In this document: positions 9,634 to 20,655 of the stretch, in pieces
How positions within the stretch are numbered: the stretch's first letter is position 1
Layout of the letters: each line of letters starts with the position of its first letter
NCBI GenBank assembly: GCA_012932865.1
Contig: SAXG01000019.1
Coordinates: forward strand, 62,001-126,000
DNA from: Amylostereum areolatum
Taxonomy: Eukaryota; Basidiomycota; Agaricomycetes; Russulales; Stereaceae
Length of the DNA stretch: 64,000 bases
Direction: 5' to 3'
Notes under the pieces: generated by a model
Database searches by the model: none
The model's input: the letters and a program-made list of their open reading frames with translations, nothing else
What the model was told of the DNA's origin: nothing
Translations under genes and position numbers: made by a program

Positions 9634-11388
9634 ATGCCCGACGCCGAATCCAAACCTGCCGTCTCCAAGCGGGAGATCGGCCCCAAGCCAAAGCCATTCA
9701 AAGGCGATAGACGCGACACCCTCCGGTTCTCCCTCGAGCTCCGCATGTTCCTGCGCGTTAACAAAGATGTTTATGCCACAGATGACGCCAAGATGATGCT
9801 CCTCCTCAGCCTGATGGAGGACGACACGGCGAAAGCCTGGGCCACGCATCGCCGCATGGAACTCTTCGCCGACGAAGACGAGAAGGAAGACGCCGACACC
9901 CTCGACCCCACGCCCCCAACACTCCACTATAACTCCTACAAAGAGCTCTTCGAGAGGTTTGGCAAAGACTTCGTGCCCGTCGATCCGAAGATAGAGGCTC
10001 AGCGTAAGATCAACGAGCTCGCAATGACCACCCGGGACGTCACTGACTTTATCACCGAGTTTGAGATGCTGGCAACCATGTCAGCATACGACGACGAGGC
10101 GCTAATCCACTTTTTCAAGAAGGGACTTCAGCGTGACCTCGGCAAGCAGGTGGCCCGGTCGTACCCGTTCCCCACCAAGCTCGCGGAGTGGAAGGAGCGC
10201 GCCCGCCGCATCAACCACCAGTGGCTCGAAGAGAACCCGGAGAGGAAGAGCAGTCAGTCCAAGGGGGCTGTCGCGCTCACCTCGAACGGTTCGACCAACG
10301 ACTCCTCGTCGCGCCGAGTCGGCGCCTTCACCAACACCTCGACCCGCCCTGCAAAGCTGACGGACGACGAGCGCGCAAAGATGATGCGCGAAGGCAAGTG
10401 CTTCATGTGTCGACAAGCCGGTCACGTCTCTCGCGACTGCCCCAACCACGACTCGAGCGCGCGACGGGTGGGCGCAGTAGAGACTGGGTCCAAGGCCCCT
10501 CCCCTGCCGACGAACACGGCTCCGTCCACTGCGAAAGCAGCTCCCGACCCATCCAAAACCATCGCGGCGATCACTCGCCAGCTGAAGGATCTGGATGCGG
10601 AAGTCGCGTCGTCTGGCGGAGGCAAAAGACTTATATCATCGGCATCTTACAATCGCTTCTCTGTACTATCATCTATGACCTCATGTGAGCAATCGTATCC
10701 ATCGTGTGTGCACCTCTCTACTGTCACGAAGAACAGGCAGACACCCTCGATAACGCTCAAGGTCAAAATGATTGGACGAGCGACAGGCCGACAAATCGAC
10801 GCAGAGGCACTGCTTGACAGCGGTGCAGAAGGAATCATCATCAACCGAAGCTTCGCTGAACGCAAGAAGCTGACTACAAGAAAACTAGAAAACCCGTTCC
10901 CCGTGCGTAACGTGGACGGCACCGAGAACATCATGGGCTGGGTGCGTGATACGACGACCCAACGGATCCGGATATACTCGCAAGACTCGAAGGCATACCA
11001 TGAGGAAGAAGCTGAGTTCTTCATCACCGACATCGGTGATCACGATATGATCCTTGGAACAGACTGGCTCGATGAGCATAACCCCACCATAGACTGGCAG
11101 CAAGATCGTGTTGACATGCTCCGCTGCCCTCCCTCTTGCACCCTCTCCGAACCGACCGTGACAAACCTTGCAACAAAGCCGCGAACACCATCGTCGACCC
11201 GATCACAGCAAAACGTTCGAACTGATGCGGCCCCTAAGGTACCTCTAGCCCCGGACGACCCGTTCCCAGAACCAGTGTATGTCTCCTGGGCCCCTATCCC
11301 TACGTATGTCATCCCCCGCGCGCAGGGTCAAAGGAGTTCGCATCCGCACATTCCATCTCTCACCTTTACCTGCCCGCCTTTTCACTGA
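9634..11388 (+). CDS. Gag and aspartic protease of element B
   Basis: An open frame of 584 codons. The retrotransposon Gag domain covers roughly residues 10-200. It is followed by a basic linker and a CCHC zinc knuckle with C-x2-C-x4-H-x4-C spacing (CFMC...GHVSRDC at 10399-10440) that would bind element RNA. The protease domain has LLDSGAEG (about 10810) and later ILGTDWLDEHNP. The last 25 or so codons after about 11312 are out of frame with RT: relative to element A, B has one extra base in the C/G run there, so the true pol frame continues elsewhere. The start was chosen as the first Met in the frame; coding-like sequence extends upstream of it. Confidence 0.85.
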   Translation: MPDAESKPAVSKREIGPKPKPFKGDRRDTLRFSLELRMFLRVNKDVYATDDAKMMLLLSLMEDDTAKAWATHRRMELFADEDEKEDADTLDPTPPTLHYNSYKELFERFGKDFVPVDPKIEAQRKINELAMTTRDVTDFITEFEMLATMSAYDDEALIHFFKKGLQRDLGKQVARSYPFPTKLAEWKERARRINHQWLEENPERKSSQSKGAVALTSNGSTNDSSSRRVGAFTNTSTRPAKLTDDERAKMMREGKCFMCRQAGHVSRDCPNHDSSARRVGAVETGSKAPPLPTNTAPSTAKAAPDPSKTIAAITRQLKDLDAEVASSGGGKRLISSASYNRFSVLSSMTSCEQSYPSCVHLSTVTKNRQTPSITLKVKMIGRATGRQIDAEALLDSGAEGIIINRSFAERKKLTTRKLENPFPVRNVDGTENIMGWVRDTTTQRIRIYSQDSKAYHEEEAEFFITDIGDHDMILGTDWLDEHNPTIDWQQDRVDMLRCPPSCTLSEPTVTNLATKPRTPSSTRSQQNVRTDAAPKVPLAPDDPFPEPVYVSWAPIPTYVIPRAQGQRSSHPHIPSLTFTCPPFH

Positions 11389-13440
11389 AGACGACGACGA
11401 ACGACCCAGGGTCTTCCGAGACTGGGAGATCAATGGCCTGCGTCGTGCTGGGATTCTTCCTGAGGTTGACGGCCCCAACCCGGAGGCAGTACCAATCCGA
11501 GCGGGCTTCACCAAGGCGCAAGAGCTTGCAGAGCACTCAAGGGAAAATGCACGCCCGCAAACCTTTGAAGACTTGGTTCCCCCTCCATACCACGACTTTG
11601 CACCTGTATTCGACAAGAAAACCTCTGAACGACTACCCGACCGGCGACCATGGGATCATGCCATCGACATGAAGGACGGCTTCGAACCCAAGCCCTGCAA
11701 GATCTACCCGCTCTCCCCCTCCGAGCAGATCGAGCTCGATACCTTCCTCGACGACCACCTGAAGAAGGGCTACATTCGCCCATCGAAATCACCGCAGGCA
11801 AGTCCGTTCTTCTTCGTCAAAAAGAAAGATGGGAAGCTGCGGCCTGTACAGGACTATCGAGAGCTGAACAAGGGTACCATCAAAAACGAGTACCCCTTGC
11901 CGCTGATCTCAGAAATTGTCGACCGCCTCAAAGGTGCAAAGATCTTCTCCAAGATGGACGTCCGCTGGGGGTACAACAATGTCCGCATCAAGGAAGGCGA
12001 CGAGTGGAAGGCTGCGTTCAAGACGAATCGTGGCCTCTTTGAACCTACGGTGATGTTCTTCGGCCTTATGAACTCCCCCGCGACGTTCCAGGCAATGATG
12101 AACGAACTTTTCAAGGATCTTATCGACTCGGGCAAAGTCATCATCTACATGGACGACATCCTCGTATTCACTCGAACTATGGAGGAACATCGTGCCATAG
12201 TGCGACAGGTTCTCCAACGCCTACAAGACAATGACCTGTTCCTTAAGCCAGAGAAATGTGTCTTCGAGCAGGACTCCGTTGAATACCTCGGACTCATTAT
12301 TTCACACGACAAGATCGCCATGGACCCCGTCAAGGTAGCTGGTATCCAGGACTGGCCGACACCCCGGACGGTCAAGGATGTACAATCCTTCCTCGGATTT
12401 GGTAATTTCTACCGACGCTTCATCAAGGATTTCTCCAAGATCGCACGACCTCTATTCGACCTGACAAAGAAGGACTGCACATGGAATTGGTCGACGGAAT
12501 GCCAGACGGCGTTTAACGCACTTAAAGCTGCGTTCACCTCCTCCCCTGTCTTAGTTATGCCTGATCCAAGGAAACCCTACCTTGTCGAAGTTGACGCCTC
12601 GGACTTTGCTACTGGAGGTATACTCTCGCAGAAAGGTGACGACGGTCACTGGCATCCAGTGGCGTATCTGTCCAAGGCCCTGTCGGAACCGGAACGCAAC
12701 TACGACATCTACGACAAGGAGCTACTCGCGATCATCCGTGCGCTCGAAGCCTGGCGCCACTACCTCGAAGGCGCCCCCGACACCGTCGAAATCTGGACAG
12801 ACCACAAGAACCTGGAGCACTTCAAGACGGCACAGAAGCTGAGCCGCCGACAGGCACGTTGGGCTCTATTCCTCACTCGATTTGACTTCGCGCTCGTTCA
12901 CAAACCAGGAGTATCCCATCGCCCAGACCCAATGTCCCGACGACCTGATCACAAGCAGGGCGTTGAGAACGACAACAAGGAGCATATCTTGCTCGACCCC
13001 AAGTACTTCCAGATACGTGCAACAAGGCCAGGAGCAGTAACCTCCCTCGGCGATGTCGAACTCCGACGACATATCCGCGACTGCAAAACCAAGGACATTG
13101 AGGTCGTTCAAGCTCTGGATGCCATCTTACGGAATGGACCACGTACACTCGTTAAGAACCTTCAAGAGTGGAACTACGAAGAAGGCCTGGTCCTGTTTAG
13201 AGGAAAGGTATATGTCCCTGCAGACGACGGGTTGCGACGCGACATTGTCAAAATGTACCATGAATCGCCCCTGGCTGGACACCCTGGTCGCTTCAAGACT
13301 TACGAACTTGTGAGTCGTGAATATTGGTGGCCTGGCATGTCTGTCTTCGTCCGCGACTTCGTAGCAGGATGCGCAACCTGCCAGTCGACAAAGACACAGA
13401 GCAGCCGACCCCACGTCGACATGATCCCGAACGAAGTACC
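11313..13440 (+). pseudogene. Element B pol: reverse transcriptase, RNase H, integrase zinc finger
   Basis: The frame is open from about 11279 to 13492. It contains RT with an intact YMDDILVF (about 12147), the thumb region with YLGLIISHDKIAMDP, RNase H (VEVDASDFATGG, YDKELLAI, WTDHKNLEHF) and the integrase H2C2 finger (GHPGR, CATCQ at about 13275-13385). A frameshift near 13440 ends the frame at the start of the integrase core: element A reads NEVPDRQFGV here, B reads NEVPRPT. RT and RNase H look catalytically intact, so the lesion is confined to joining Gag-PR with RT and RT with integrase. Confidence 0.9.
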
Positions 13441-14684
13441 CCGACCGACCATTTGGCATCATCTCTACCGACTTCATTGTCGAGCTCCCTGACTGCGAAG
13501 GCTATAATGCCGTCAACGTCGTGGTTGATCGCCTCACCAAGATGGTGGTTACCACCCCATGTACAACGAAGATCACCAGCGATGGCACGGCCGACATTCT
13601 CTTCGATAAGGTATACCGACATTACGGCTTGGCGGACAAGATCATCTCGGATCGTGGACCCCAATTTGCTGGGCAGGTAATGCGTACACTCAACGAGAAG
13701 CTCGGGATCAAGTCTGCCCTTAGCACAGCGTACCACCCACAGACAGATGGCCAGACCGAACGCGAAAACCAGAACCTTGAGCAGTTCCTGCGAGTATTCT
13801 GCAACTACCGTCAAGATGACTGGGTGAAGTGGCTGCCCTTCTTCGAGTTTTCTCACAACTCCCGCACCCATGCAGCTACCGGAAAGGCCCCCTTTGAAGT
13901 CCTCTATGGCTTCCTCCCCAAGATGTACCCATCCGTAAACCCGTCCTCAAAGGTCCCTGCAGTTGAAGAACGCCTCCGTCAACTTGAAGAAGTCCGACAG
14001 GAGATCAAGGCCAGCCTTGCCCTCGCATCCGACTTAATGAAGCACTACAATGGTGACACGATCAGCAAATCGACACTGTTCGCCGTCGGAGACAAGGTCT
14101 GGCTCGAAGGCAAAAACCTGAAGACGACGAGGCCGAAAGCTAAGCTTGCTGCCAAACGATTTGGACCCTTCGAGATCGTTGACATCATTAGCCCAGTGAA
14201 CTACCGCCTGAAGCTGCCGAAGACGTGGAGAATCCACCCAGTCTTCCATGCTTCGCTGCTCACCGCGTACAAGGAGACAACGGCACACGGTCCAAACTAT
14301 GAACAACCGCCGCCTGACCTTGTTGATGACGAAGAAGAATATGACGTTGAAGACATCATCGACTCGAAGCCGACCCGTAACAAGAAAGGCATACAACACC
14401 TCGTCAAGTGGGCAGGCTATCCTGACTCTGAGAATACCTGGCTCCCTCGCTCCTCGCTCTCAAAAGTCACCGACATGATCGACGCCTTCCACAAACGCCA
14501 TCCAAATGCGCCCCGCCCTGTGCGTTCCCTCGGCATCTCCTTTGACGATTTCCTCGCATCTACCCTTGCAGATGACATTGCGCTCCAGGCGAAAGCGCGT
14601 CTTAAAGGGGGGGTAATGTCACGGATCGCTCCATTTCTCTCTTCGTTTGCAGACCTCGTACACGCGACGTGTCACGGCACATGA
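13441..14684 (+). pseudogene. Element B integrase core and chromodomain
   Basis: Pol continues here in the third frame. The integrase core has VVVDRLTKMV, the catalytic Asp in SDRGPQF and Glu after YHPQTDGQTE. The GPF/Y-type stretch GPFEIVDI is near 14165, and the C-terminal chromodomain (HLVKWAGYPD, NTWLP) near 14400. The frame runs 68 bp into the 3' LTR, passing through the polypurine tract (about 14603-14616). Separated from RT by the shift near 13440. Confidence 0.9.
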
Positions 14685-15036
14685 CTTTCCCTTGCATCAC
14701 ATGCTTCAACGACGTCATTGCCCGGACTTCCGAGCGGGGTTCCGCATCCTTATCTATGACATCATTGCTCCGGACCTTCGTCCTCCGCCCCATGACTCCT
14801 TTCTTATTGTTCCCCCCGCTCGCACCACTATTGCATCGCATCGCACCATCGTACCCACTTGTATATAAGGACAGTGTTTCTCTTCCCTTTTCCCTAGACT
14901 GTCCATCTCGTCATACGGTACTGTAGCGCACGTTGCACTACCCTAGACCCCGGCACTCTCGAATCTATTTTCTTCTCGCTCCTCCCATCGTCGCGACTTA
15001 GGCGGTTCATCGGTCTCATAAACTGCGTTTCTGACA
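14617..15036 (+). repeat. 3' LTR of element B (420 bp)
   Basis: TGTCACGGATC to GTTTCTGACA, following the polypurine tract and followed by the GGCGG target duplication (15037-15041). It differs from the 5' LTR by only a few bases, so the insertion is fairly recent but not brand new. Confidence 0.94.
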
Positions 15037-15041
15037 GGCGG
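15037..15041. repeat. Target-site duplication GGCGG, right side of element B
   Basis: Second copy of the 5-bp duplication (first at 8001-8005). The sequence of element A resumes immediately after it. Confidence 0.95.
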
Positions 15042-18000
15042 ATATAGCCCTTCTTCAGGTGGTCGTCGAGGAAGGTGTCGAGTTCGATCTGCTCGGAAGG
15101 TGAGAGGGGGTAGATTTTGCACGGTTTGGGTTCAAAGCCGTCTTTCATGTCGATAGCATGGTCCCATGGTTGTCGGTCAGGAAGTCGCTCGGAGGTTTTT
15201 TTGTCGAATACAGGTGCGAAAGTCGCGGTATGGCGGGGGGACTAAGTCTTCAAAGGTTTGTGGGCGTGCGTTCTCTTTTGAATGCTCTGCAAGCTCCTGC
15301 GCTTTTGTAAAGCCCGCGCGGATGGGTATTGTATCTGGATTAGGACCATCGGTTTCAGGGAGGATTCCGGCGCGGCGTAGTCCATTGATCTCCCAGTCTC
15401 GGAATACCATGGGCCGCTCATCGTCGTCTTCAGTGAAGAGTCGTGCAGGTAGAGGGGAGCGATGGACCGTGCGGACGCGAACACCTTTGACTCTGCGTGC
15501 AGGAATAACATAAGTGGGGACTGGGGTCCAGGACACATACGTCGGCTCTGGGAAGGGATCGTCCAGAACGAGAGGTGTCCTCGGGGTTTTACCTGCTTCA
15601 ACCTTACGCTGTGATTGGACCGATGATGGTCTCCATGGCTTGGTTGCGAGGTTTGTCACAGGAGGTTTGGACAGAGTGCATGAGGGGGGGCAGCGGAGCA
15701 TGTCAACACGGTCTCGTTGCCAGTCTATGGTGGGATTGTGCTCATCGAGCCAGTCTGTTCCAAGGATCATGTCATGATCGCCGATGTCGGTGATGAAGAA
15801 CTCAGCTTCTTCCTCATGGTACGCCTTTGAATCTTGCGAGTATATCCGGATCCGCTGGGTCGTTGTGTCGCGTACCCAGCCCATGATGTTCTCGGTGCCG
15901 TCCACATTACGCACGGGGAACGGGTTTTCTAGTTTTCTTGTGGTAAGCTTCTTGCGTTCAACGAAGCTTCGGTTCAGGATAATTCCTTCTGCGCCGCTAT
16001 CAAGCAGCGCGTCTGCGTCGATTTCTCTTTTGGTAACTCGTCCGATCAGCTTGACTTTGAGCATGATCGATGGTGTTTGCCTGTTCTTGGTGACAGTAGA
16101 CAGATACAAACACGGGGGATACGATTGCTCACAGGTATGCATGGATGATAGTACAGCGAAACGATTCGATGATGATACCAAAAGTCCTTTGCCTCCACCA
16201 GACGACGCGACTGGGGGGCGTTTCAAAAATCCTGCGATTCCAGGATGTCCTTCAACAGCGCTACTGCCTGCTCCTTGCCTTCCGCGTCCAGATCCTTCAG
16301 CTGGCGAGTGATTGCCGCGATGGTTTTGGATGGGTCAGGAGCTGCTTTCGCAGTGGACGGAGCCGTGTTCGTCGGCAGGGGAGGGGCCTTGGACCCAGTC
16401 TCTACTGCGCCCACCCGTCGCTGCGCTCGAGTCGCGGTTGGGGCAGTCGCGAGAGACGTGACCAGGCTTGTCGACACATGAAGCACTTGCCTTCGCGCAT
16501 CATCTTTGCGCGCTCGTCGTCCGTCAGCTTTGCAGGGCGGGTCGAGGTGTTGGTGAAGGCGCCGACTCGGCGCGACGAGGAGTCGTTGGTCGAACCGTTC
16601 GAGGTGAGCGCGACAGCCCCCTTGGACTGACTGCTCTTCCTCTCCGGGTTCTCTTCGAGCCACTGGTGGTTGATGCGGCGGGCGCGCTCCTTCCACTCCG
16701 CGAGCTTGGTGGGGAACGGGTACGACCGGGCCACCTGCTTGCCGAGGTCACGCTGAAGTCCCTTCTTGAAAAAGTGGATTAGCGCCTCGTCGTCGTATGC
16801 TGACATGGTTGCCAGCATCTCAAACTCGGTGATAAAGTCAGTGACAGTCCCGGGTGGTCATTGCGAGCTCGTTGATCTTACGCTGAGCCTCTATCTTCGG
16901 ATCGACGGGCACGAAGTCTTTGCCAAACCTCTCGAAGAGCTCTTTGTAGGAGTTATAGTGGAGTGTTGGGGGCGTGGGGTCGAGGGTGTCGGCGTCTTCC
17001 TTCTCGTCTTCGTCGGCGAAGAGTTCCATGCGGCGATGCGTGGCCCAGGCTTTCGCCGTGTCGTCCTCCATCAGGCTGAGGAGGAGCATCATCTTGGCGT
17101 CATCTGTGGCATAAACATCCTTGTTAACTGCGCAGGAACATGCGGAGCTCGAGGGAGAACCGGAGGGTGTCGCGTCTATCGCCTTTGAATGGCTTTGGCT
17201 TGGGGCCGATCTCCCGCTTGGAGACGGCAGGTTTGGATTCGGCGTCGGGCATCTTGTCGAAGGGGAGGGGGACGGTGAGGGATTGGGCGAGTTCTTGATC
17301 AAGGCGGCGTAGGGTTTCTCGTCGGCGTTCTTCTGCTTCTTCAACTTCGTCCTCAACTTGTTTTGCGACAAGGAAGTCGGCGGGGGTGAGGAATTGCTGG
17401 TTATGATGCCACGACCAGTGATCTTGGACGGGGACTGAACGAAGTGGGCTGCCACTCAACTACTGATCGTCCTGGGGTTCCGTTCTTGTTTCGTCTATAG
17501 GCGTACCACTTCCCAGTTGTGTCTGTTGTGGTTGATCCCTTCTGGGACTTCGATTACAGTACTGTCGACGGGGTGGGGGCGAGTTGGTCGGAGGGGGGTT
17601 CAGGAAGCGCTGTAGAACGTCCGCAGCGGTGGCAAAATCCGATTCTTCGACGTAGGGTTGTTCGTCACGGTCGTCGAAGTACCAGTCTCGATGTTGCCGG
17701 TTTGGTTCGTCGTGCAGCCAACGTACGGATTCCTTAGTCTGCTGCGAGGTGAGGATATAGTATTCTTCGGGACAGTAGTCTCGAAAAACACCTGGGGGGA
17801 GGTTCGGAGTGGGGGGACGAGGGGCTGTGGAGGACGTGATGATGGTCTAGAAGAAGTCCGCCGCGATGGGGCGACTGGCCGAGGAGTTTCTTGGTGAGGT
17901 AGCCGGCTTTTACTGCCTGGCGGATCTTATGTTCGTGGTGGCGGCGACGAAGGGTCTTACCCTTGATGGTGGGACGGAGGACTGGTGGCGGGGTGGATTC

Positions 18001-18464
18001 GGGGGTCCGGCGGTTAAACTGGGAGACGGAGGTGAAACTGGTTTGGAGGATCGGGTTGGGGGCGTCCTGGATGAGGTATGTGTGGTAGGTAGGGGCGTGG
18101 AGGGTGAATTCAAGGCGTTCGAGATCTACATTGATGCACGTAGTGATCCGGACGTATAGGGCGAGGACGACAGTACCGTGATCCTTGTGCCACCTCCACT
18201 CGAAGATGCGGAAGTTGAGGCCGTGCGCGGTCCAGGGATCTTTCTTGCAGAGGTTCTGTACGGGGACGAGGCAGTTGACGGTGACGGCATCGGACCAAGG
18301 GTAGGGGAGTGGTGCGTCGTCGCGGGGGGTGATCGGCTTTCCGTTGAACGGGAGGAAAACCGGTGCGTTCGGGAGGTCCGTGGTGGGAGTTTTTAACGTC
18401 GTAGAGACGGCAGAGGTAGATGGAGAGAGGGGTGCGAGGTAGGCGTAGGGGTAGACTGTCCAGG
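15042..18464 (-). pseudogene. Element A gag, protease and start of RT
   Basis: Read from 18464 to 15042 on the - strand. It holds the same AUG-less extension as B (18464 to about 17250), Gag, a zinc knuckle, a protease with LLDSGAEG (about 16000) and the start of RT. It is broken repeatedly: an extra base before the shared UAG (about 17870), shifts near 17130, 16850 and 16230, an extra base inside the zinc knuckle (about 16467) and a shift near 15220. At the protease/RT junction where B is shifted, A is in frame (PARRVKG), which suggests that the functional family has a single continuous PR-RT frame. Confidence 0.88.
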
Positions 18465-18884
18465 TGTCAGAAACACAGTTTATGAGACCGATGAACCGCC
18501 TAAGTCGCGACGATGAGAGGAGCGAGAAGAAGATGGATTCGAGAGTGCCGGGGTCTAGGGTAGTGCAACGTGCACTACAGTACCGTATGACGAGATGGAC
18601 AGTCTGAGGAAAAGGGAAAAGGGATACTGTCCTTATATACAAGTGGGAACGATGGTGCGATGCGATGTGATAGTGGTGCGAGCGGGGGGAACAATAAGAA
18701 AGGAGTCATGGGGCGGAGGACGAAGGTCCGGAGCAATGATGTCATAGATAAGGATGCGGAACCCCGCTCGGAAGTCCGGGCAATGACGTCGTTGGAGCAT
18801 GTGATGCGAAGGAAAGTCATGTGCTGTGACGCGTCGCGTGTACAAGGTCTGCAAACGAAGAAAGAAATGGAGCGATCCGTGACA
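18465..18884 (-). repeat. 5' LTR of element A
   Basis: 420 bp, the reverse complement of the B LTR type. Its outer edge (18884) abuts the truncated F-box pseudogene, and the next bases CAAGA do not match the left flank of A. It lacks the CpG transitions seen in the 3' LTR of A. Confidence 0.93.
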
Positions 18885-20398
18885 CAAGAAGGTCGGCCCT
18901 CCGTCGGGCTCGTACCGACCACGCCGGGCGATGTGAACGAGGTCCACACGATTGAGCCTGGGCAGGATGCCGTGGGAGAGCAGGGGCGCGAGGTGTTGCG
19001 CCAAGTCATCCGCCGCGCGATGAGCCGTGATGATGTTGACGGGGGAGAAGCGGGCGGCGTAGAGTCACGCGACGTTTGTGGAACAAGCGGAGGTCTCCTG
19101 AACGACGAGTGTTTCAACATTGCACATGTGTGTGGGGGGGCAGGCCAGTAGAACGTCGAACGGTGGGCTCGGCGGCACATCCCATGTGCTGTGGTGGGGG
19201 TGGTGGCGGAGGCCGACCAGGACGAGCTCTCGGGGACCCCACGCATCGTCAAGTCCGCCAAGGTCAGCGTCAAGCTGAACGTGAGGGGCGAGCTGGGCAG
19301 GGACGCGAATGGAGGTGCGGTCGATGTCATGCGCAATCGCCACGGAAGGAATCGGGAGGGTGGGCAGGAAGAGAATGTGGAGGATGCCCTCGGCGCTCAG
19401 CATGTCTGCGTGCAATCCGTCCACTGTGATCCTCCGGTGGCACCATGGAGGAAGCTCACAAACGAGGAGGGCGCCGTGGACGGGCGCCGTGGCGTCAGCG
19501 ATCTCGAACTCTGCGAGGTGGGGAAGGGCGACCAGGAGCTCCGGTGCAGGGGCAAACAGATCTCCGCACTGGGGGAGGGAGAAGGCCAGGGTCAATTCGC
19601 GGAGTTGGGGGAGCGCAGCGAGGGTGCTGACGAAGGTGGCGAATGTTGTCCATTGGCGGACGCCGAGCAAGGTGAGAGATGTAAGGGAGGGGCTGAGCCA
19701 CGAGGACACGGGGGGGAGCAAGATGCCGGATAAGGTGAGGTTGAGGGAGGCCGGCGGTGTATGCGGGCGGAGGAGGCTGGAGGACGGGGTCGTGGTCCAT
19801 GGGGCTGTAATTTCGCGCCCAGTCATCTCTGTTCACTGCAAAGAGGGCCCAGGGGAGGCGACTCGTCGAGGTGAGGGTGAACGAGCGGAGGTTTGGGGAG
19901 ACTGCACTCATGAGGCGGTCTCTGGGAATGTCCCGCGTGCAAGCCTCGATCTCAGCGGGGCCGCCTTGGAGCTGGAGCACTTGGAGGGCTCTGGGCCACC
20001 AAGCAGGAGGGAAGGCATCTTGGGGAAGGTCTCGAGGGGAGATGGGGATGGTGTGGACGTCAAATGGGCTGTTCTCCCCACGCTGCAGGAAGATGTCAAA
20101 CCAGAATTGAGAGGCGAGGGGGATGATCGTCCAAAGCCGCTGGTGAGCAATGGCCGCAGGTGCGCCAGCGGCGGCATACATGTGTCACTGCGATCCACGG
20201 GCCAGGATGCAATAGGAGGCCAGTGATTGTGGTGGTATCGCGGAGAAGGAGGAAGATCGCTTGGATGAGTTCGAGGGGTAGTGTGAGGGCGAGGGGGGTG
20301 GGGAGGAGGGCGTCGTTTTGCAGGCTGGAGCTTGACATACTGCCGACGTGGACAGGATGGCGGTTGGCTGGTGGCGTGCGGAGGGTGAGAGAGGACAT
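18885..20398 (-). pseudogene. F-box / leucine-rich protein pseudogene, truncated by an LTR
   Basis: The N terminus has an F-box-like segment (TLPLELIQAIFLLL, then WIAVTHVCRRWR), followed by a region rich in leucine-spaced strands typical of basidiomycete F-box/LRR proteins, which recruit substrates to SCF ubiquitin ligases. The ATG may be 20398 or 20338. The frame shifts just after CRRWRT (about 20175) and again near 19740. A TGA stops it near 19065, although the same frame continues as protein-like sequence (AQHLAPLLSHGILPRLN) to 18885, where the LTR of element A begins. Shifts, stop and truncation mark it as a pseudogene. Confidence 0.72.
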
Positions 20399-20655
20399 AC
20401 CTGAATGGTGTGGGGGCGAAGGGGGAGGGGGGGGGGTGAGAGGATTAATGGGTGCGCGGGGAGGTCTGGTGGGCGATCAAGGAGAAAGAAAATTGCACGA
20501 TGCCTTGGGCCGCGCGACATCCGTCGTCCGCATATTGTATGCATGTGCGTCCGCGCAAGGAACAGGTAGCGCGCTCCAGGATCGGACGTCTAAGGGAGTC
20601 GCACGCCTTCTTCAAAACTCCCACAACGACCACCGTCACGCCTTCGAAAGCTGCC

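Larger units (their letters stand above)
8006..15036 (+). mobile_element. Full-length Ty3/gypsy element B nested in element A
   Basis: A complete 7,031-bp element with 420-bp LTRs, perfect GGCGG target duplications and the layout 5' LTR, gag extension, Gag with zinc knuckle, protease, RT, RNase H, integrase, chromodomain, polypurine tract, 3' LTR. It is the same family as A but opposite in orientation, so A and B together form a large imperfect inverted repeat. It carries an in-frame UAG (9040), a frameshift near 11312 at the protease/RT junction and another near 13440 in integrase. It therefore cannot make a complete Gag-Pol unless these are bypassed. RT has an intact YMDD. Confidence 0.96.
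4745..18884 (-). mobile_element. Ty3/gypsy element A, interrupted by nested element B
   Basis: A - strand gypsy copy bounded by 420-bp LTRs at 18465-18884 (5') and 4745-5164 (3'). Its body is split at 8000/15042 by element B: the RT sequence reads up to KKGYIR on the right side and resumes with PSKSPQ on the left. Removing B and one 5-bp duplication leaves about 7.1 kb, close to the 7,031 bp of B. It contains gag, protease, RT, RNase H, integrase and chromodomain, with several frameshifts and stops. The flanks GGTGG (left) and CAAGA (right) do not match, so no target duplication is visible. Confidence 0.95.

Noticed and set aside
19309..20226. 305-codon + frame opposite the F-box pseudogene
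   Set aside because: Complement of the leucine-rich coding strand, with no recognisable features of its own.
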